Source: Saccharina japonica
Lineage: Eukaryota; Sar; Phaeophyceae; Laminariales; Laminariaceae
DNA length: 64,000 nucleotides
Assembly: GCA_008828725.1 (NCBI GenBank)
Contig: MEHQ01000460.1
Span: forward strand, 251,501-315,500
Reading direction: 5' to 3'
Positions within the stretch are counted from its first letter, which is position 1. The number at the start of each line of letters is the position of its first letter. The notes under the pieces are model-generated. The model was not told where the DNA came from. It did no database searches and was given only the letters and a program-made list of their open reading frames with translations. Shown piece by piece: positions 56,126 through 57,299 of this stretch. A program made the position numbers and the translations under genes.

Positions 56126-56395
56126 TCGGCGCTGCTGCCTGCTGCTGCTGTGGTCGCATGATGTATGTGCGATCTAGGGATGCGAGGGTTTTTGGTGGTC
56201 TGACTTCGGCTGGGCACAACATGCAACAAATGAGTACCCCCCCCCCCCCCCCCCCCGCGCCCAATCTTTTGTGGAAACCCCTACCGCAGCTCGTCCGCGG
56301 TCGCCGGAGAGAAAGCCTACGGCGAAAATGTCGTGGTGCCTTCTGCCACCAGCGGCACTACACAACGTACGGGGGGAAAAGTGGTGGCCTCGTAG
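21987..56395 (+). CDS. Patched/RND-family sterol-sensing-domain transporter (21 exons, about 902 aa)
   Basis: Exons: 21987-22229, 23316-23465, 26052-26189, 29264-29338, 30377-30499, 34747-34938, 36153-36227, 37056-37179, 37672-37802, 39439-39585, 40722-40838, 41824-41927, 42645-42774, 43974-44062, 46551-46737, 48097-48167, 50411-50581, 51643-51781, 52593-52688, 53552-53652, 56290-56395. Every junction is GT-AG and all phases agree, giving one open frame. Layout: membrane segment 1 at residues 40-58, first luminal domain 60-265, segments 2-6 (sterol-sensing domain) about 270-435, segment 7 about 492-512, second luminal domain 513-715, segments 8-12 about 718-865, short cytoplasmic tail. Signature residues: LGLGVDDSF in segment 4 (Asp344, Asp345) and GLSVDY in segment 10 (Asp780), the RND proton-relay positions. 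Length and topology fit the Patched-domain/NPC1/Dispatched group. The substrate, probably a sterol or other lipid, is inferred from the family. Coding sequence is under 8% of the locus. Confidence 0.93.
22515..22598 (+). pseudogene. Possible fossil or unused exon in intron 1
   Basis: The frame VLDKYGRMEVLDRETGTAFN, followed by a GTGAAA donor-like site, loosely resembles the join of exons 2 and 3 (LDLFHQISDF... then YELADLC). It is not needed for a continuous protein and I see no good acceptor. It could be an old exon copy or chance. Confidence 0.2.
22605..22825. repeat. CTG/ACTGCTGTTGCTGCAG triplet-rich array
   Basis: Degenerate (CTG)n/(TGC)n with two larger units sharing CTACTGACACGGCTACTGCTGC. 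It immediately precedes the fossil acceptor of exon 2. The equivalent array precedes the real acceptor at 23030-23300. Confidence 0.75.
22832..22890 (+). pseudogene. Fossil copy of exon 2 acceptor and 5' end
   Basis: CCACCATTCTTGCAG at 22817-22831 matches CCACCGTGCTTGCAG before the real exon 2. The next 59 bases align with 23316-23374 (for example GAGGAGCCGTTAAAACTTGA against GAGGGGCCGTGAAAACCTGA) but carry substitutions and a stop (TAG). Offset 484 bp. The copied unit includes the triplet array, so this looks like a tandem duplication in repetitive DNA. Confidence 0.75.
22905..22995. repeat. (CTA)n microsatellite
   Basis: About 25 almost perfect TAC units in intron 1, between the fossil and the real exon 2. 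Confidence 0.9.
23030..23300. repeat. CTG/TTG triplet-rich array before exon 2
   Basis: Degenerate GCTGCTACTGTTGTT-type triplets running into the exon 2 acceptor, where they serve as part of the pyrimidine tract. Partner of 22605-22825. Confidence 0.75.
23316..23465 (+). CDS. Patched-like exon 2
   Basis: Residues 82-131, ATYLSLFPKRGRENLIIAVP and following. The FP...R.E..I block is typical of the Patched family after the first membrane segment. Acceptor GTGCTTGCAG, donor GAG|GTCAGA. Confidence 0.92.
23534..24000. mobile_element. Cluster of MITE M3 copies with flanking MITE fragments
   Basis: Two clear M3 copies (23631-23712 and 23925-23998) with AACTGAAAAAATAATGTCCC and AAGTAGTTTGTCCCCAAATT. 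Between them is a decayed relative of the TGCTACGGTAGAGGT family (AACCACCCTCAGAAGGCAA, GTGCACACCTCTACC). Confidence 0.55.
24051..24226. mobile_element. MITE with ACAGGACACC ends (copy 2)
   Basis: Left ACAGGACACC, right GGTATCCTGT. The interior matches 17172-17357 (AACAGGCTAACAAGAAAGCC, AGCCTGGACCGGATTTCC). Confidence 0.65.
24310..24470. repeat. Dispersed repeat shared with 49425-49600
   Basis: Both contain TGGATTGGA(T/C)GAGGCC, AGGGCCTCGCC/AGGGTCCTCGCC, a GCTGAG...CTCAGC inverted motif and TAGGGTGGGTGGG, in the same order. Class unknown. Confidence 0.45.
24664..24942. mobile_element. MITE with GGGCTGGGCACTG ends (uninterrupted copy)
   Basis: Inverted ends GGGCTGGGCACTGACTGAC and GTCAGTGCCCAGCCC. 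Interior landmarks GGATTGCAGCAGTATACTG and TATGGCGTGTTTCTTGG match 10102-10664. The end sequence recalls hAT-type MITEs, but I cannot see a target duplication. Confidence 0.65.
24955..25290. repeat. GATCTAGATCATCTACAGAT tandem region
   Basis: Units of about 25-35 bp, ATCTAGATCATCTACAGATA with variants, followed by CATACAGATC repeats. Related to 360-710 and 58560-58810. Confidence 0.6.
26052..26189 (+). CDS. Patched-like exon 3
   Basis: Residues 132-177, GQEYELADLCVES through TNVLDT, with cysteines of the first luminal domain. Acceptor GCGTCAG. An alternative acceptor six bases on (GGTCAG) keeps the frame and drops GQ. Donor ACG|GTGAGC. Confidence 0.9.
26326..26375 (+). repeat. Second copy of the exon 3 donor flank
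   Basis: TTTACGGTGAGCGATCCAGG and GATGAGCAAACATGCC repeat the sequence directly after exon 3 (ATACGGTGAGCGATCCACGC, GATGAGCAAACATGC) about 140 bp downstream. The donor GTGAGC is intact, but no exon precedes it. The same arrangement recurs at 26882-26931 in the overlap copy. Confidence 0.7.
26501..26501. other. Assembly gap (single N)
   Basis: The only ambiguous base in the window. It separates sequence matching 27392-27478 (left) from sequence matching 25946 onward (right). Confidence 0.95.
26608..26745 (+). pseudogene. Duplicate of exon 3, probably artefactual
   Basis: Appears identical to 26052-26189, with the same splice sites. If real it would insert 46 residues twice without shifting the frame. 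The surrounding overlap structure makes a scaffolding artefact the better explanation. Confidence 0.8.
27477..27693. mobile_element. MITE M1, tandem/partial copies
   Basis: GTACGGAAGACCATAGTAAG, AATAGTGCTAGTAAAAATAG twice, then the right end CATCGTCCCCCGTAA. Looks like a copy with an internal duplication. The M2 foldback follows directly. Confidence 0.6.
27691..27920. mobile_element. Foldback MITE with GGGCCC ends (family M2)
   Basis: Arms TAACGAGTATAAAATAAATT with TTTTCATTGGTCAACACACG against their complements, ending CGTTAAAACGGGCCCTAA. Third copy in the window, in intron 3. Confidence 0.75.
27970..28130 (+). mobile_element. SINE, 5' part with tRNA-like head
   Basis: CCCGGTGGTCTAGTAGTTAA (A-box-like), GGGGTTCGAGTCTCC (B-box), CACAATTCGACGAGAGTCGA and GAAATCTTCT. 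The 3' body is missing or replaced after about 28130. Confidence 0.7.
28470..28620 (-). mobile_element. SINE, 3' part
   Basis: Minus orientation: TCATCCCATTTATTATCTTC, CGTAACTCAGATCCGGGGTC, ACGAAGTAGGCTCCTCTCCC, TTGCCTTGCATTTTTAT. Confidence 0.65.
28813..28936. mobile_element. MITE M1 copy in intron 3
   Basis: CACGGGGAAGCCTAGTAAAT, TTGTTAATAAAAATAGG and right end TTACTATGGTCCCCCG. Confidence 0.65.
29010..29100. mobile_element. MITE M3 copy in intron 3
   Basis: TTTAACCCATTCAGAACTG, ATCCCACACTAATTCCAAGT, TTTGTCCCCAAATACGTGGG and the end AAGGGGTTA. Confidence 0.65.
29264..29338 (+). CDS. Patched-like exon 4
   Basis: Residues 178-202, INANSTVTELEKFLGGITLS then EDETE. Acceptor CCCCTCCCCTCGGCAG, donor GAG|GTATGT, phase 0 at both ends. 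Confidence 0.88.
29433..29520. mobile_element. MITE M3 copy in intron 4
   Basis: TTTAACCCATGCAGAACTG, ATGTCCCACACTAATTCCAA, GTAGTTTGTACCC and AGGGGTTAG. Confidence 0.65.
29885..30275 (+). mobile_element. S2 repeat followed by a LINE tail
   Basis: 29885-30058 is the S2 repeat (GACTCGCCGAGCACCTCAGG, GCGCTTGGTGCAAGCAATAT, GAAAACCCGACGGGCTCCGT, CGAGGGTCTATGGTCATA), ending GAGTACCCCCCC. From 30087 a LINE 3' tail follows (GGCGAAACAGGAAGGGGATA, NIWKQRNERPSVGG in frame, [13 protein letters not shown], stop), ending ACAAATGAG. The frame is unbroken to the stop, giving the intact C-terminus of the family. Confidence 0.75.
30377..30499 (+). CDS. Patched-like exon 5
   Basis: Residues 203-243, VIGAEALRLLVVLKNTEVVD then GEYVDPIPDAWEEVFIDVGR. 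The A-x-A-L-R-L...L-K-N pattern and the later W-E family motif fit Patched proteins just before membrane segment 2. Acceptor ACGGCTAG is weak, donor CGG|GTGAGT strong. Confidence 0.88.
30556..30846. repeat. (ATT)n array with interspersed CGATATT units
   Basis: Nearly 300 bp of ATT triplets broken regularly by ACGATATTATT, forming a compound higher-order repeat in intron 5. Confidence 0.85.
30848..31416. mobile_element. Three MITE M1 copies in a row
   Basis: Copies at about 30848-30955, 30955-31060 and 31315-31416, each with TTACGGGG or GGGAGGC left ends, ACACAAAAACCTGTATGTTT, AACAATATTTGGTC and, in the last, TTTGGTCCCCCGC. A (GTA)n microsatellite lies between copies two and three (31110-31190). 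Confidence 0.6.
31490..31695 (-). mobile_element. S2 repeat copy flanked by poly-G
   Basis: GTGTACTCATGTTGTGCACG, GACCATAGACCCTCGCATCC, CTACAATGCCGGGACGGAGC, TTGCTTGCACCAAGCGCGAA, then poly-G. Homopolymers mark both ends. Confidence 0.65.
31990..32097. mobile_element. Left part of MITE M5, split by the ACTCCGAGTA elements
   Basis: TGCTACGGTAGAGGCGCACC, GGTGGTCACTTGAGAAGCTC and TTGAGGAAACGAAAAGTG match the left half of the intact copy at 60605. The right half resumes at 33652 (GAATGAAATTCCGACGATTT, GGAGCCAGATCATTCAGAAA, CTCTATTGTAGCACGCGTC). Confidence 0.65.
32098..32878 (-). mobile_element. 770-bp ACTCCGAGTA element (copy 2)
   Basis: Reverse orientation to copy 1. Ends GATGCTCCGAGTACC and CTCGGAGCATCTCTGGA. 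Core 32455-32570 includes AGGAGCATCTTTGCATCATT and GACTGGCGTTTATAGCATTT. Confidence 0.65.
32879..33648 (-). mobile_element. 770-bp ACTCCGAGTA element (copy 3)
   Basis: Directly adjoins copy 2. Ends CAGATTGTCCGAGTACCTTG and ACTCGGACAATCTGTGGA, a matched end variant (TTGTCC/GGACAA instead of GATGCTCC/GGAGCATC). Core at 33205-33330. Confidence 0.65.
33652..33748. mobile_element. Right part of the split MITE M5
   Basis: Continues the element interrupted at 32097, ending ACCTCTATTGTAGCACGCGTC, the inverted partner of the left end. Confidence 0.65.
34480..34590. mobile_element. MITE M5, right half
   Basis: TTGTCGGTTTTTGG, AAGGCGCCCGATCACTCCGA, ATAATTTCAGCAAAAAGGGC and the end CCTCTATCGTAGCACGTGTC. 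The left half is missing. Confidence 0.5.
34747..34938 (+). CDS. Patched-like exon 6
   Basis: Residues 244-307, TCVDGMDCFVEATRSLSDEF, then membrane segment 2 (ISGSYLIILLYTVINLS) and the start of segment 3 (SRILLSLGAIL). This is the start of the sterol-sensing domain. Acceptor CACCTTGGATAG, donor TTG|GTGAGG. Two long homopolymer blocks lie just upstream. Confidence 0.93.
34985..35580 (-). mobile_element. Alternating LINE tails and S2 repeats with poly-G spacers
   Basis: LINE tail fragments (GTACTCATTTGTTGCTTGCC, TTGACCATTGACCACGCATC) at 34992-35060 and 35324-35385. S2 copies at 35083-35280 and 35383-35580 (ACCATAGACCCTGGCATCCC, CGACCAGGCGGACATTACTT). Poly-G runs of up to about 45 bases separate them. 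The blocks may be repeated insertions into each other's G tracts. Confidence 0.6.
35755..36090. repeat. TTTTG/TTTG microsatellite and GTGTAGACT minisatellite
   Basis: (TTTTG)n and (TTTG)n at 35763-35822, then three units of about 95 bp sharing GGTGTAGACT, CCAGTA(A/T)A, GGACAT...GGTATCAATGGTTTGACGTTTCTT. Confidence 0.6.
36153..36227 (+). CDS. Patched-like exon 7
   Basis: Residues 308-332, TVGLSIAFSIGLAAYLGFFY then TPLHT: the rest of membrane segment 3 and the following loop. Donor ACG|GTGAGA. Confidence 0.9.
36228..36412. repeat. Minisatellite derived from the exon 7 donor
   Basis: The intron start CACGGTGAGAATTTTCTTTC is reiterated as ACAGTGAGAAAATT, GAGTGAGAAATTTCTT, CCGTGAGAAATTTCTTC and similar, eight or so units of 18-35 bp. 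Several units keep a GTGAGA donor-like core. Confidence 0.6.
36414..36570. mobile_element. MITE M9 with TATAGYGCCGG inverted motifs
   Basis: CGCCGGTTGCCCGCTATA near the left, TACCGGCGCTATAGAAGGAC at the right. Relative of 38418-38596. Confidence 0.45.
36643..36953. mobile_element. MITE M5 copy in intron 7
   Basis: Left GACGCATGCTACGGTAGAGG, interior GGTGGTCACTTATCACTGGA and GACGGTTTCGGGGTTAAGG, right ACCTCTATCTCTATCGTAGC. Confidence 0.65.
37056..37179 (+). CDS. Patched-like exon 8 (segment 4, GVDD motif)
   Basis: Residues 333-373 plus the first base of Gly374. VLPFVLLGLGVDDSFVI carries the acidic pair of RND segment 4. NAFGRTDPRKSIPDRM follows, the conserved cytoplasmic loop. Acceptor CTGCAG, donor TCAG|GTGAAA, phase 1. 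Confidence 0.95.
37305..37351 (+). pseudogene. Fossil copy of the exon 9 acceptor and 5' part
   Basis: GAACAG then ACGTTTATATCCCGGTGACG and AGCATCACGGATTTGGTAGC match AACAG and GCGTTTCTATCACGGTGACG, AGTATCACGGACGTGGTGGC of real exon 9. A TGA stop arises in the equivalent frame. Offset 367 bp. Confidence 0.75.
37354..37620. repeat. Minisatellite, about 60-bp unit
   Basis: Four or five units containing CCGTTAATAGATACGTTGAC, TTGATAC, GGCTAATACATACCGG. It lies between the fossil and the real exon 9. Confidence 0.7.
37672..37802 (+). CDS. Patched-like exon 9 (segments 5 and 6)
   Basis: Completes Gly374 and codes residues 375-417, VSITVTSITDVVAFVISATT then VLPALSSFCTYAALGVLTLY. The T-S-x-T-D-x-x-A-F motif of segment 5 is diagnostic for Patched/NPC1 sterol-sensing domains. 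Acceptor TTTTTTTAAACAG, donor CAG|GTGAAA. Confidence 0.95.
37842..37952. mobile_element. MITE M1 copy in intron 9
   Basis: GCAGGGGACCACACAGTAAA, AATGTTGGTAAAAAAGG, GTAGGTCCTGTTTAATATGG, CCTTGTCCGTAA. Confidence 0.65.
38304..38379 (+). pseudogene. Fossil copy of the 3' half of exon 9
   Basis: Translates as VLLALSFFCAYAALIVLTLY and ALC in the frame matching exon 9 (VLPALSSFCTYAALGVLTLY, ILQ). CTCTGCAG|GTCACT stands where the real exon has CTGCAG|GTGAAA. The frame is still open, but no acceptor or 5' half precedes it. Offset about 577 bp. Confidence 0.75.
38418..38596. mobile_element. MITE M9 copy
   Basis: Inverted ends AGTGGTCCCTCTATAGTGCC and GGCACTATACAGGGACCACT. Internal repeats of TATAGTGCCGGT. 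Confidence 0.65.
38612..38985 (-). mobile_element. tRNA-derived SINE, near full-length, in intron 9
   Basis: TTTCTATCCCATTTGTTATC, CAGATCCGGGGTCACAAAGT, CTCGTCGACTCGCATCGAAC, GGGATTCGAATTCC (B-box complement) and AGCCTACCGGGGCGA (head). Confidence 0.75.
39439..39585 (+). CDS. Patched-like exon 10
   Basis: Residues 418-466, STLFVALVVYDARRQEAGRL then DCCPCFKTGD. It completes membrane segment 6 and holds the cysteine-containing cytoplasmic loop with D-x-R-R, common in this family. Donor TGG|GTAAGA. Confidence 0.92.
39677..39740 (+). mobile_element. LINE tail fragment
   Basis: CTCCGTCTCGAAAGGGATGG, GTGGTCAACGGTCGAATGAC, CGAGTACGCC; poly-C on both sides. Confidence 0.55.
40135..40345. repeat. 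Minisatellite with CAATCCCATTTGTGG unit
   Basis: Seven or more units of about 25-35 bp: TTTGCAATACCGTTTGTGG, TTTTCAATCCCATTTGTGG, TTTGCAGTCCCATTTGTG, in intron 10. Confidence 0.65.
40722..40838 (+). CDS. Patched-like exon 11
   Basis: Residues 467-505, DPVLGERGRLEKFVGNTYAP, then the start of membrane segment 7 (KALIIGVFLVIF). Acceptor GTGTTCCAG, donor TTT|GTGAGT. Confidence 0.92.
40960..41545. repeat. (CTACC)n pentanucleotide array
   Basis: About 580 bp of CCCTA/CTACC pentamers with a degenerate middle (TATATACCCTATCCCACC units). It resembles a telomere-like repeat lacking one A, and sits inside intron 11 of an expressed-type gene. The long open frames across it are repeat translations. Confidence 0.85.
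41615..41765. repeat. Minisatellite with TTAAAAGGGGTGCCAAAG unit
   Basis: Five units of about 30 bp: CTCAAAAGGGGTGCCAAAGT, CTTAAAAGGGGGGCCAAAGA, CTTTAAAAGGGTGCCAAATA and so on. Confidence 0.65.
41824..41927 (+). CDS. Patched-like exon 12
   Basis: Residues 506-539 plus two bases of Arg540: SFCAYGASKLEVSDTGEAFI then PDGSYLLDTNDARD. End of membrane segment 7 and start of the second luminal domain. The P-D-x-S-Y-L pattern is typical. Acceptor TTTTTAG, donor AG|GTGAGG. Confidence 0.93.
41940..42640. repeat. Degenerate (CTG)n/(GTT)n triplet-rich intron
   Basis: Nearly the whole of intron 12 is CTG/TTG triplets with two larger units sharing GATATTGTCGTTGTCGTTGA and GATTTTTCTGCTGCTGCTG. Frames on both strands look like poly-Leu or poly-Asn/Thr and are not genes. 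Confidence 0.75.
42645..42774 (+). CDS. Patched-like exon 13
   Basis: Residues 541-583: YFGGVGADVEVVTLDIDYFA then VQADLAGVSAELTGIEDKSP, completing Arg540 with its first base. Part of the second luminal domain. Donor CAG|GTGAGG. Confidence 0.9.
42790..43110. repeat. GGTGTT/GGTGGT repeat array
   Basis: Degenerate hexanucleotide-like GTTGGTGGTGTTGGT followed by (GTT)n, in intron 13. The same design follows exon 15 at 46740-46930. Confidence 0.75.
43974..44062 (+). CDS. Patched-like exon 14
   Basis: Residues 584-612 plus two bases of Ser613: DPTTSGTFFSWFDDLVVYAE then DQGTATLET. The S-W-F-D-D motif is common in the second luminal domain. Acceptor GGCGGCAG, donor AG|GTTAGC. Confidence 0.88.
44085..44180 (+). 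mobile_element. S2 repeat fragment
   Basis: CGAAGCCCAACGTGTTCCGT, CCCGGCATTGTAAGG, GTATGGTCATACGACTACAG. It follows 20 bp after exon 14's donor. Confidence 0.55.
44190..44525 (-). mobile_element. tRNA-derived SINE, decayed, in intron 14
   Basis: CCCATTTATGACGCATCTTC, GGCACCCGGGGTCATATAGC, GAGTCGCGTCGAATGG, GTGGGATTCGATCTCAGC (B-box complement), CTAGACCACCTGGGCAACC (head). Confidence 0.65.
44780..45005. repeat. Minisatellite with TTTCTTGAGAATTTTCTT unit
   Basis: About ten imperfect units: AGAATTTTCCCAACTCAAAA, TAACTCCCAGTTTCTACATA, GAGGATTTTCTTGTCTCCCA and so on. It is the complement-like counterpart of the repeat after exon 7. Confidence 0.5.
45039..45705 (+). pseudogene. Fossil copy 1 of exon 15 5' part, split by a transposon
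   Basis: TTGTTGCAG is followed by CAACGATGCTAA (45039-45050), then a 578-bp foldback element. The copy resumes at 45632 with GGTCTTCTCGGTCAAAATGG and AGTTCTACGGCAGCCTTGAG. Reading across the element gives NDAKVFSVKMEFYGSLEAFL against GEGKIFTDEAEFYSSLQAFL of real exon 15. Confidence 0.8.
45051..45628. mobile_element. Long-TIR foldback element with TAA target duplication
   Basis: Starts GGCCGACTCTTAGGGGATCG and ends CGATCCCATAAGAGTCGGCC. The arms match for about 195 bp (ACACCTTCGCAGGCTTTT, CTCAACGAGCCATTGGTCAA, GGCCGATTTTGCAGGCTCGA against their complements). TAA flanks both sides (45048-45050 and 45629-45631). A 3-bp TWA duplication and GG start are typical of PIF/Harbinger (Tourist) MITEs. 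No coding capacity. Confidence 0.8.
45838..46240 (+). pseudogene. Fossil copy 2 of exon 15 5' part, split by a transposon
   Basis: CGGGGATGCTCAAGTCTTCA at 45838, resuming after the element with AGGAGTTCTACAACAGTCTC and GAGGCGTTTTTA at 46192. The frame across the element is open: GDAQVFTDKEEFYNSLEAFL. The acceptor is damaged (TTGCAAG instead of GCAG). Confidence 0.8.
45867..46182. mobile_element. Mutator-like non-autonomous element with 9-bp target duplication
   Basis: Ends GGCTCCTCGCCCTG...GTGCAGGAGCGGTCGGCA and the inverted TGCCGACCGCTCCTGCAC...AGGGCGACAGCC. CGGACAAAG is duplicated at 45858-45866 and 46183-46191. A 9-bp duplication is the hallmark of Mutator-like elements. The interior shares the GCGG...GCCGCG, GGGGTTCAGGTTAGG and CGTCGACG blocks of family M4. 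Confidence 0.8.
46349..46440 (+). pseudogene. Fossil copy 3 of exon 15 5' part
   Basis: GTGTTTCAG|CGGGGATACCAAGGCCTTCA, then CGAAATGGAGTTCTACAGCA. A small insertion (GAGCCTGTAG) shifts the frame to a stop. The acceptor here looks intact, so mis-splicing into it would give a truncated product. Confidence 0.8.
46551..46737 (+). CDS. Patched-like exon 15
   Basis: Completes Ser613 and codes residues 614-675: GEGKIFTDEAEFYSSLQAFL, then SSTEGLRYNSSVVFNAEDGG. The second luminal domain's E-F-Y...L-x-x-F-L motif is well kept. Acceptor AACTGTCGCAG, donor CAG|GTGAGG. It is the last of four tandem copies about 200 bp apart (transposons removed) and the only one with a full exon. Confidence 0.93.
46740..46930. 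repeat. (GTT)n/(GGTGTT)n array after exon 15
   Basis: Begins within a few bases of the donor, with the same unit as 42790-43110. Confidence 0.75.
47318..47415. mobile_element. MITE M1 copy in intron 15
   Basis: ATAAATAGAACCTACGTTAG, ACACCTATGCATTTGCC, TTTTTACCAACAATATTTGG. Ends eroded. Confidence 0.55.
47570..48035. repeat. TCGATATATCGA palindromic repeat array (copy 2)
   Basis: TATCGAAACTTTCGATATAT, GATACGATATATCGAGCATC and similar units of about 60 bp, sister to 19615-19935. Open frames on the minus strand are repeat translations. Confidence 0.75.
48097..48167 (+). CDS. Patched-like exon 16
   Basis: Residues 676-698 plus two bases of Arg699: VDAMVDLRKRVDGFEFEAFP then WSE. Acceptor CCTTGACGCAG, donor AG|GTGCGG. 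Confidence 0.88.
48240..48335 (-). mobile_element. SINE, 3' fragment
   Basis: ACGTTATCTTCGCCCTTCTT, CTCAGACCCGGGGTCACATC, GTAGGCTCC. Confidence 0.55.
48450..48815 (+). mobile_element. Full-length S2 repeat followed by a SINE fragment
   Basis: S2 at 48450-48715: GTCTTTGGAAGTGGCCACAC, GGCTGTCGTCCATACGCAAG, CCGCCTCACAGGCGGTTCTT, GGTGAAAACCCGACACGCTC, CGAGGGTCTATGGTCATACG, ending GAGTACACCCC. A SINE fragment (minus) follows at about 48725-48815 (ATTTCTATCGCGAGAAGGGT). Confidence 0.6.
48865..48992. mobile_element. MITE M1 copy in intron 16
   Basis: ACGGAGAACCATACGAGTAG, GACCTACGGTACACAGGAAA, TTTTTAGTAACGAGTATTTG, CCCTCGTCCGTAA. Confidence 0.6.
49215..49415 (+). mobile_element. SINE, 3' part
   Basis: GTTGGAATTCGACGCGGGTC, GCTGAAATCTTCTCGCAGCG, GTGGCCCCGGATCTGAGTTA, GATGATAATACATGGGATGG. 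The repeat shared with 24310-24470 follows at 49425-49600. Confidence 0.65.
50195..50272 (-). mobile_element. LINE tail fragment
   Basis: GTACTCATTTGTTGCTTGCC, GTCATTTGACCATTGACCAC, CCTTTCGAGACGGAGC: the LINE 3' end in minus orientation. Confidence 0.6.
50411..50581 (+). CDS. Patched-like exon 17 (segments 8 and 9)
   Basis: Residues 700-755 with split codons at both ends: YLDWETFQIIYQELFQGLGL, LAVFVLTLILI, then GTALLVFLCVTFTIVDVLGI. Y-L-x-W and Y-x-E are conserved before segment 8. Acceptor GTTGTGGCAG, donor AT|GTGAGG. Confidence 0.95.
50640..50945 (-). mobile_element. Full-length S2 repeat in intron 17
   Basis: GTGTACTCATGTCGTGCACG, ACCATAGACCCTCGCATCCC, GCACCAAGCGCGAAGCGCCG, AAGAACCGCCTCTGAGGCGG, TTTCTGGTGTGGCCACTTTC. 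It matches 48450-48715 over its whole length in the opposite orientation. Confidence 0.7.
51643..51781 (+). CDS. Patched-like exon 18 (segment 10)
   Basis: Completes Met756 and codes residues 757-802: YFWGLSIDTVAVINLVLAVG, LSVDYAAHVGHSF. Asp780 and the histidines in AAHVGHSF are conserved RND segment 10 features. Acceptor GTTTGTTTCCAG, donor CAG|GTGCGG. Confidence 0.95.
51840..51985. repeat. (TAG)n microsatellite
   Basis: GTAGTAGTAG run in intron 18, merging into a plus-strand SINE fragment. Confidence 0.8.
51985..52170 (+). mobile_element. SINE, 3' part, in intron 18
   Basis: ATTCGATGCGAGTTGACGAG, AACTCTTCTCGCGATCTAAA, GTGACCCCGGATCTGAGTTA, AATAAATGGGATGACA. Confidence 0.7.
52593..52688 (+). 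CDS. Patched-like exon 19 (segment 11)
   Basis: Residues 803-834: AVSDIGVAVIHGGVSTFLAV then VLLSLSSSYVFR. G-x-x-V-x-x-G-G-x-S-T is the classic segment 11 motif. Acceptor CCCTCATTCAG, donor CGG|GTGAGT. Confidence 0.95.
53552..53652 (+). CDS. Patched-like exon 20 (segment 12)
   Basis: Residues 835-867 plus two bases of Thr868: VLFKQFFSTAVMGLGHGLIL then LPVLLSLVGPAAY. G-x-x-H-G-L-x-L-L-P-V is diagnostic for segment 12. Acceptor CTGCTGTAG. The exon can either splice at AC|GTAAGC or read on into ACG TAA and stop at once. I prefer splicing, because exon 21 fits in phase. Confidence 0.92.
53630..54640. repeat. Minisatellite seeded from the exon 20 donor, about nine 110-bp units
   Basis: Each unit repeats CTGCTGCTTATTACACGTAAGC, ATGGCGCCTTCTGCGATAGA, AAGGGGGTTGCAATTTAGGG, GCCCCACGAGGCAAATGTTT in order. 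'ATGGCGCCTT' recurs near 53659, 53771, 53879, 53989, 54102, 54213, 54323, 54438 and 54545. The first unit overlaps the end of exon 20, so the donor GTAAGC is reiterated in most units. Confidence 0.85.
55290..55335 (+). pseudogene. Possible fossil of the exon 20 3' end
   Basis: CTTCTGTAG|CGCCCTTCTCAGCCTCTCG then CGCCACCGTCTACAACGTACG resembles CGGTCCTCCTCAGCCTGGTG, GGCCCTGCTGCTTACACGTAAG of exon 20. Similarity is modest; it might instead be an alternative short exon. Confidence 0.35.
55960..56130. repeat. CT-rich low-complexity tract
   Basis: (CT)n and poly-C blocks. It could act as a distant pyrimidine tract for exon 21, but is not directly next to it. Confidence 0.7.
56290..56395 (+). CDS. 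Patched-like exon 21, C-terminal tail and stop
   Basis: After CCTACCGCAG the single base C completes Thr868, and the frame reads SSAVAGEKAYGENVVVPSAT then SGTTQRTGGKVVAS and TAG: 34 residues, a hydrophilic cytoplasmic tail. Chosen because the phase is right and composition and GC content match the other exons. The family gives little help, as tails are not conserved. If exon 20 reads through instead, the protein ends at residue 868. Confidence 0.6.
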
Positions 56396-56402
56396 CATTT
56401 CA

Positions 56403-56494
56403 AGCCCTTAAGAAGTTGAGAACTGGTGCCCCGTGATTGGGGACAAACTACTTGGAATTAGTGTTGGATATTGTTTTCAGTTCTGAATTGGTTA
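56403..56494. mobile_element. MITE M3 copy just after the gene
   Basis: CCTTAAGAAGTTGAGAACTG, GGGACAAACTACTTGGAATT, TTTTCAGTTCTGAATTGG. Confidence 0.6.
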
Positions 56495-56539
56495 GTAACA
56501 GGGGCGACGTCCTTTATTTTTGCAGTTTTGTTTTTCACG

Positions 56540-56870
56540 GGCTTGGGTTAAAACTCGCGGGTCGGGTCGAATGGGCTCTCAGCTATAAAACCCGACCCGA
56601 CCCGACCCGACCCGACTCGACCCAACCCGACCTGACTCGACCCGACCGGTGCCATTTCGAGTAACTTTTGACCCGACCTGATCCGACCCGCGAATTTTAG
56701 AATACCTCCTGATCCGACCCGACTCGTGAGAGTGCGAGTAACTACCGACCCGACCCGATCCGACCCGCGAGATTTCAAATACCTCGTGGCCTCACTCGAC
56801 CGGATCCGACTCGGCCCGTGATATTTTGTAGACGTTTTGACTCGACCCGCGGGCCGAGTCGTGTCTCGTG
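56540..56870. repeat. (CCCGA)n minisatellite
   Basis: CCCGACCCGACCCGACCCGA expanding into 85-bp units (GACCCGCGAGATTTC, GACCCGCGAATTTTAG, CTCGACCCGCGGGC). Non-coding. Confidence 0.75.
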
Positions 56871-57299
56871 AACATCCCCTGTAATTTTGACCTGAGAGTA
56901 GGCAGTTTTTTTTTTTTTTTAACCCCCTGTTTTGTGGGTTAGCTCGGTTTTGTCTGCCGGGTGGTTTGTACCATCACAGTCACCCTCGTATTGAGGGGGA
57001 TCAACCTTACATTGTAGGGGGCGATGGCCGTTACTTTTGTGGTGGGGGCTGGGGCGGAATGGTTTTGTTTCCTTTTTTTGTTTAAAGCTGTGTTGCTTTT
57101 TTTTTTTTGTTTAAAGCTGTTTTGCTTTTTTTTTTGGGGATGCGAGTTAGCTGGGCTTGACAGGAAGGTGCTCTGTTGGGTGGCGTGGAGTAAAAGAAAA
57201 AACCCCAACTACGAGCACTCGACTTTTGGTTTTCGGTTTTGTTCCATTATTAAAAAAAAAACTGACTTAATATTTGTCAAAAAAACTTAAATCGACTAG

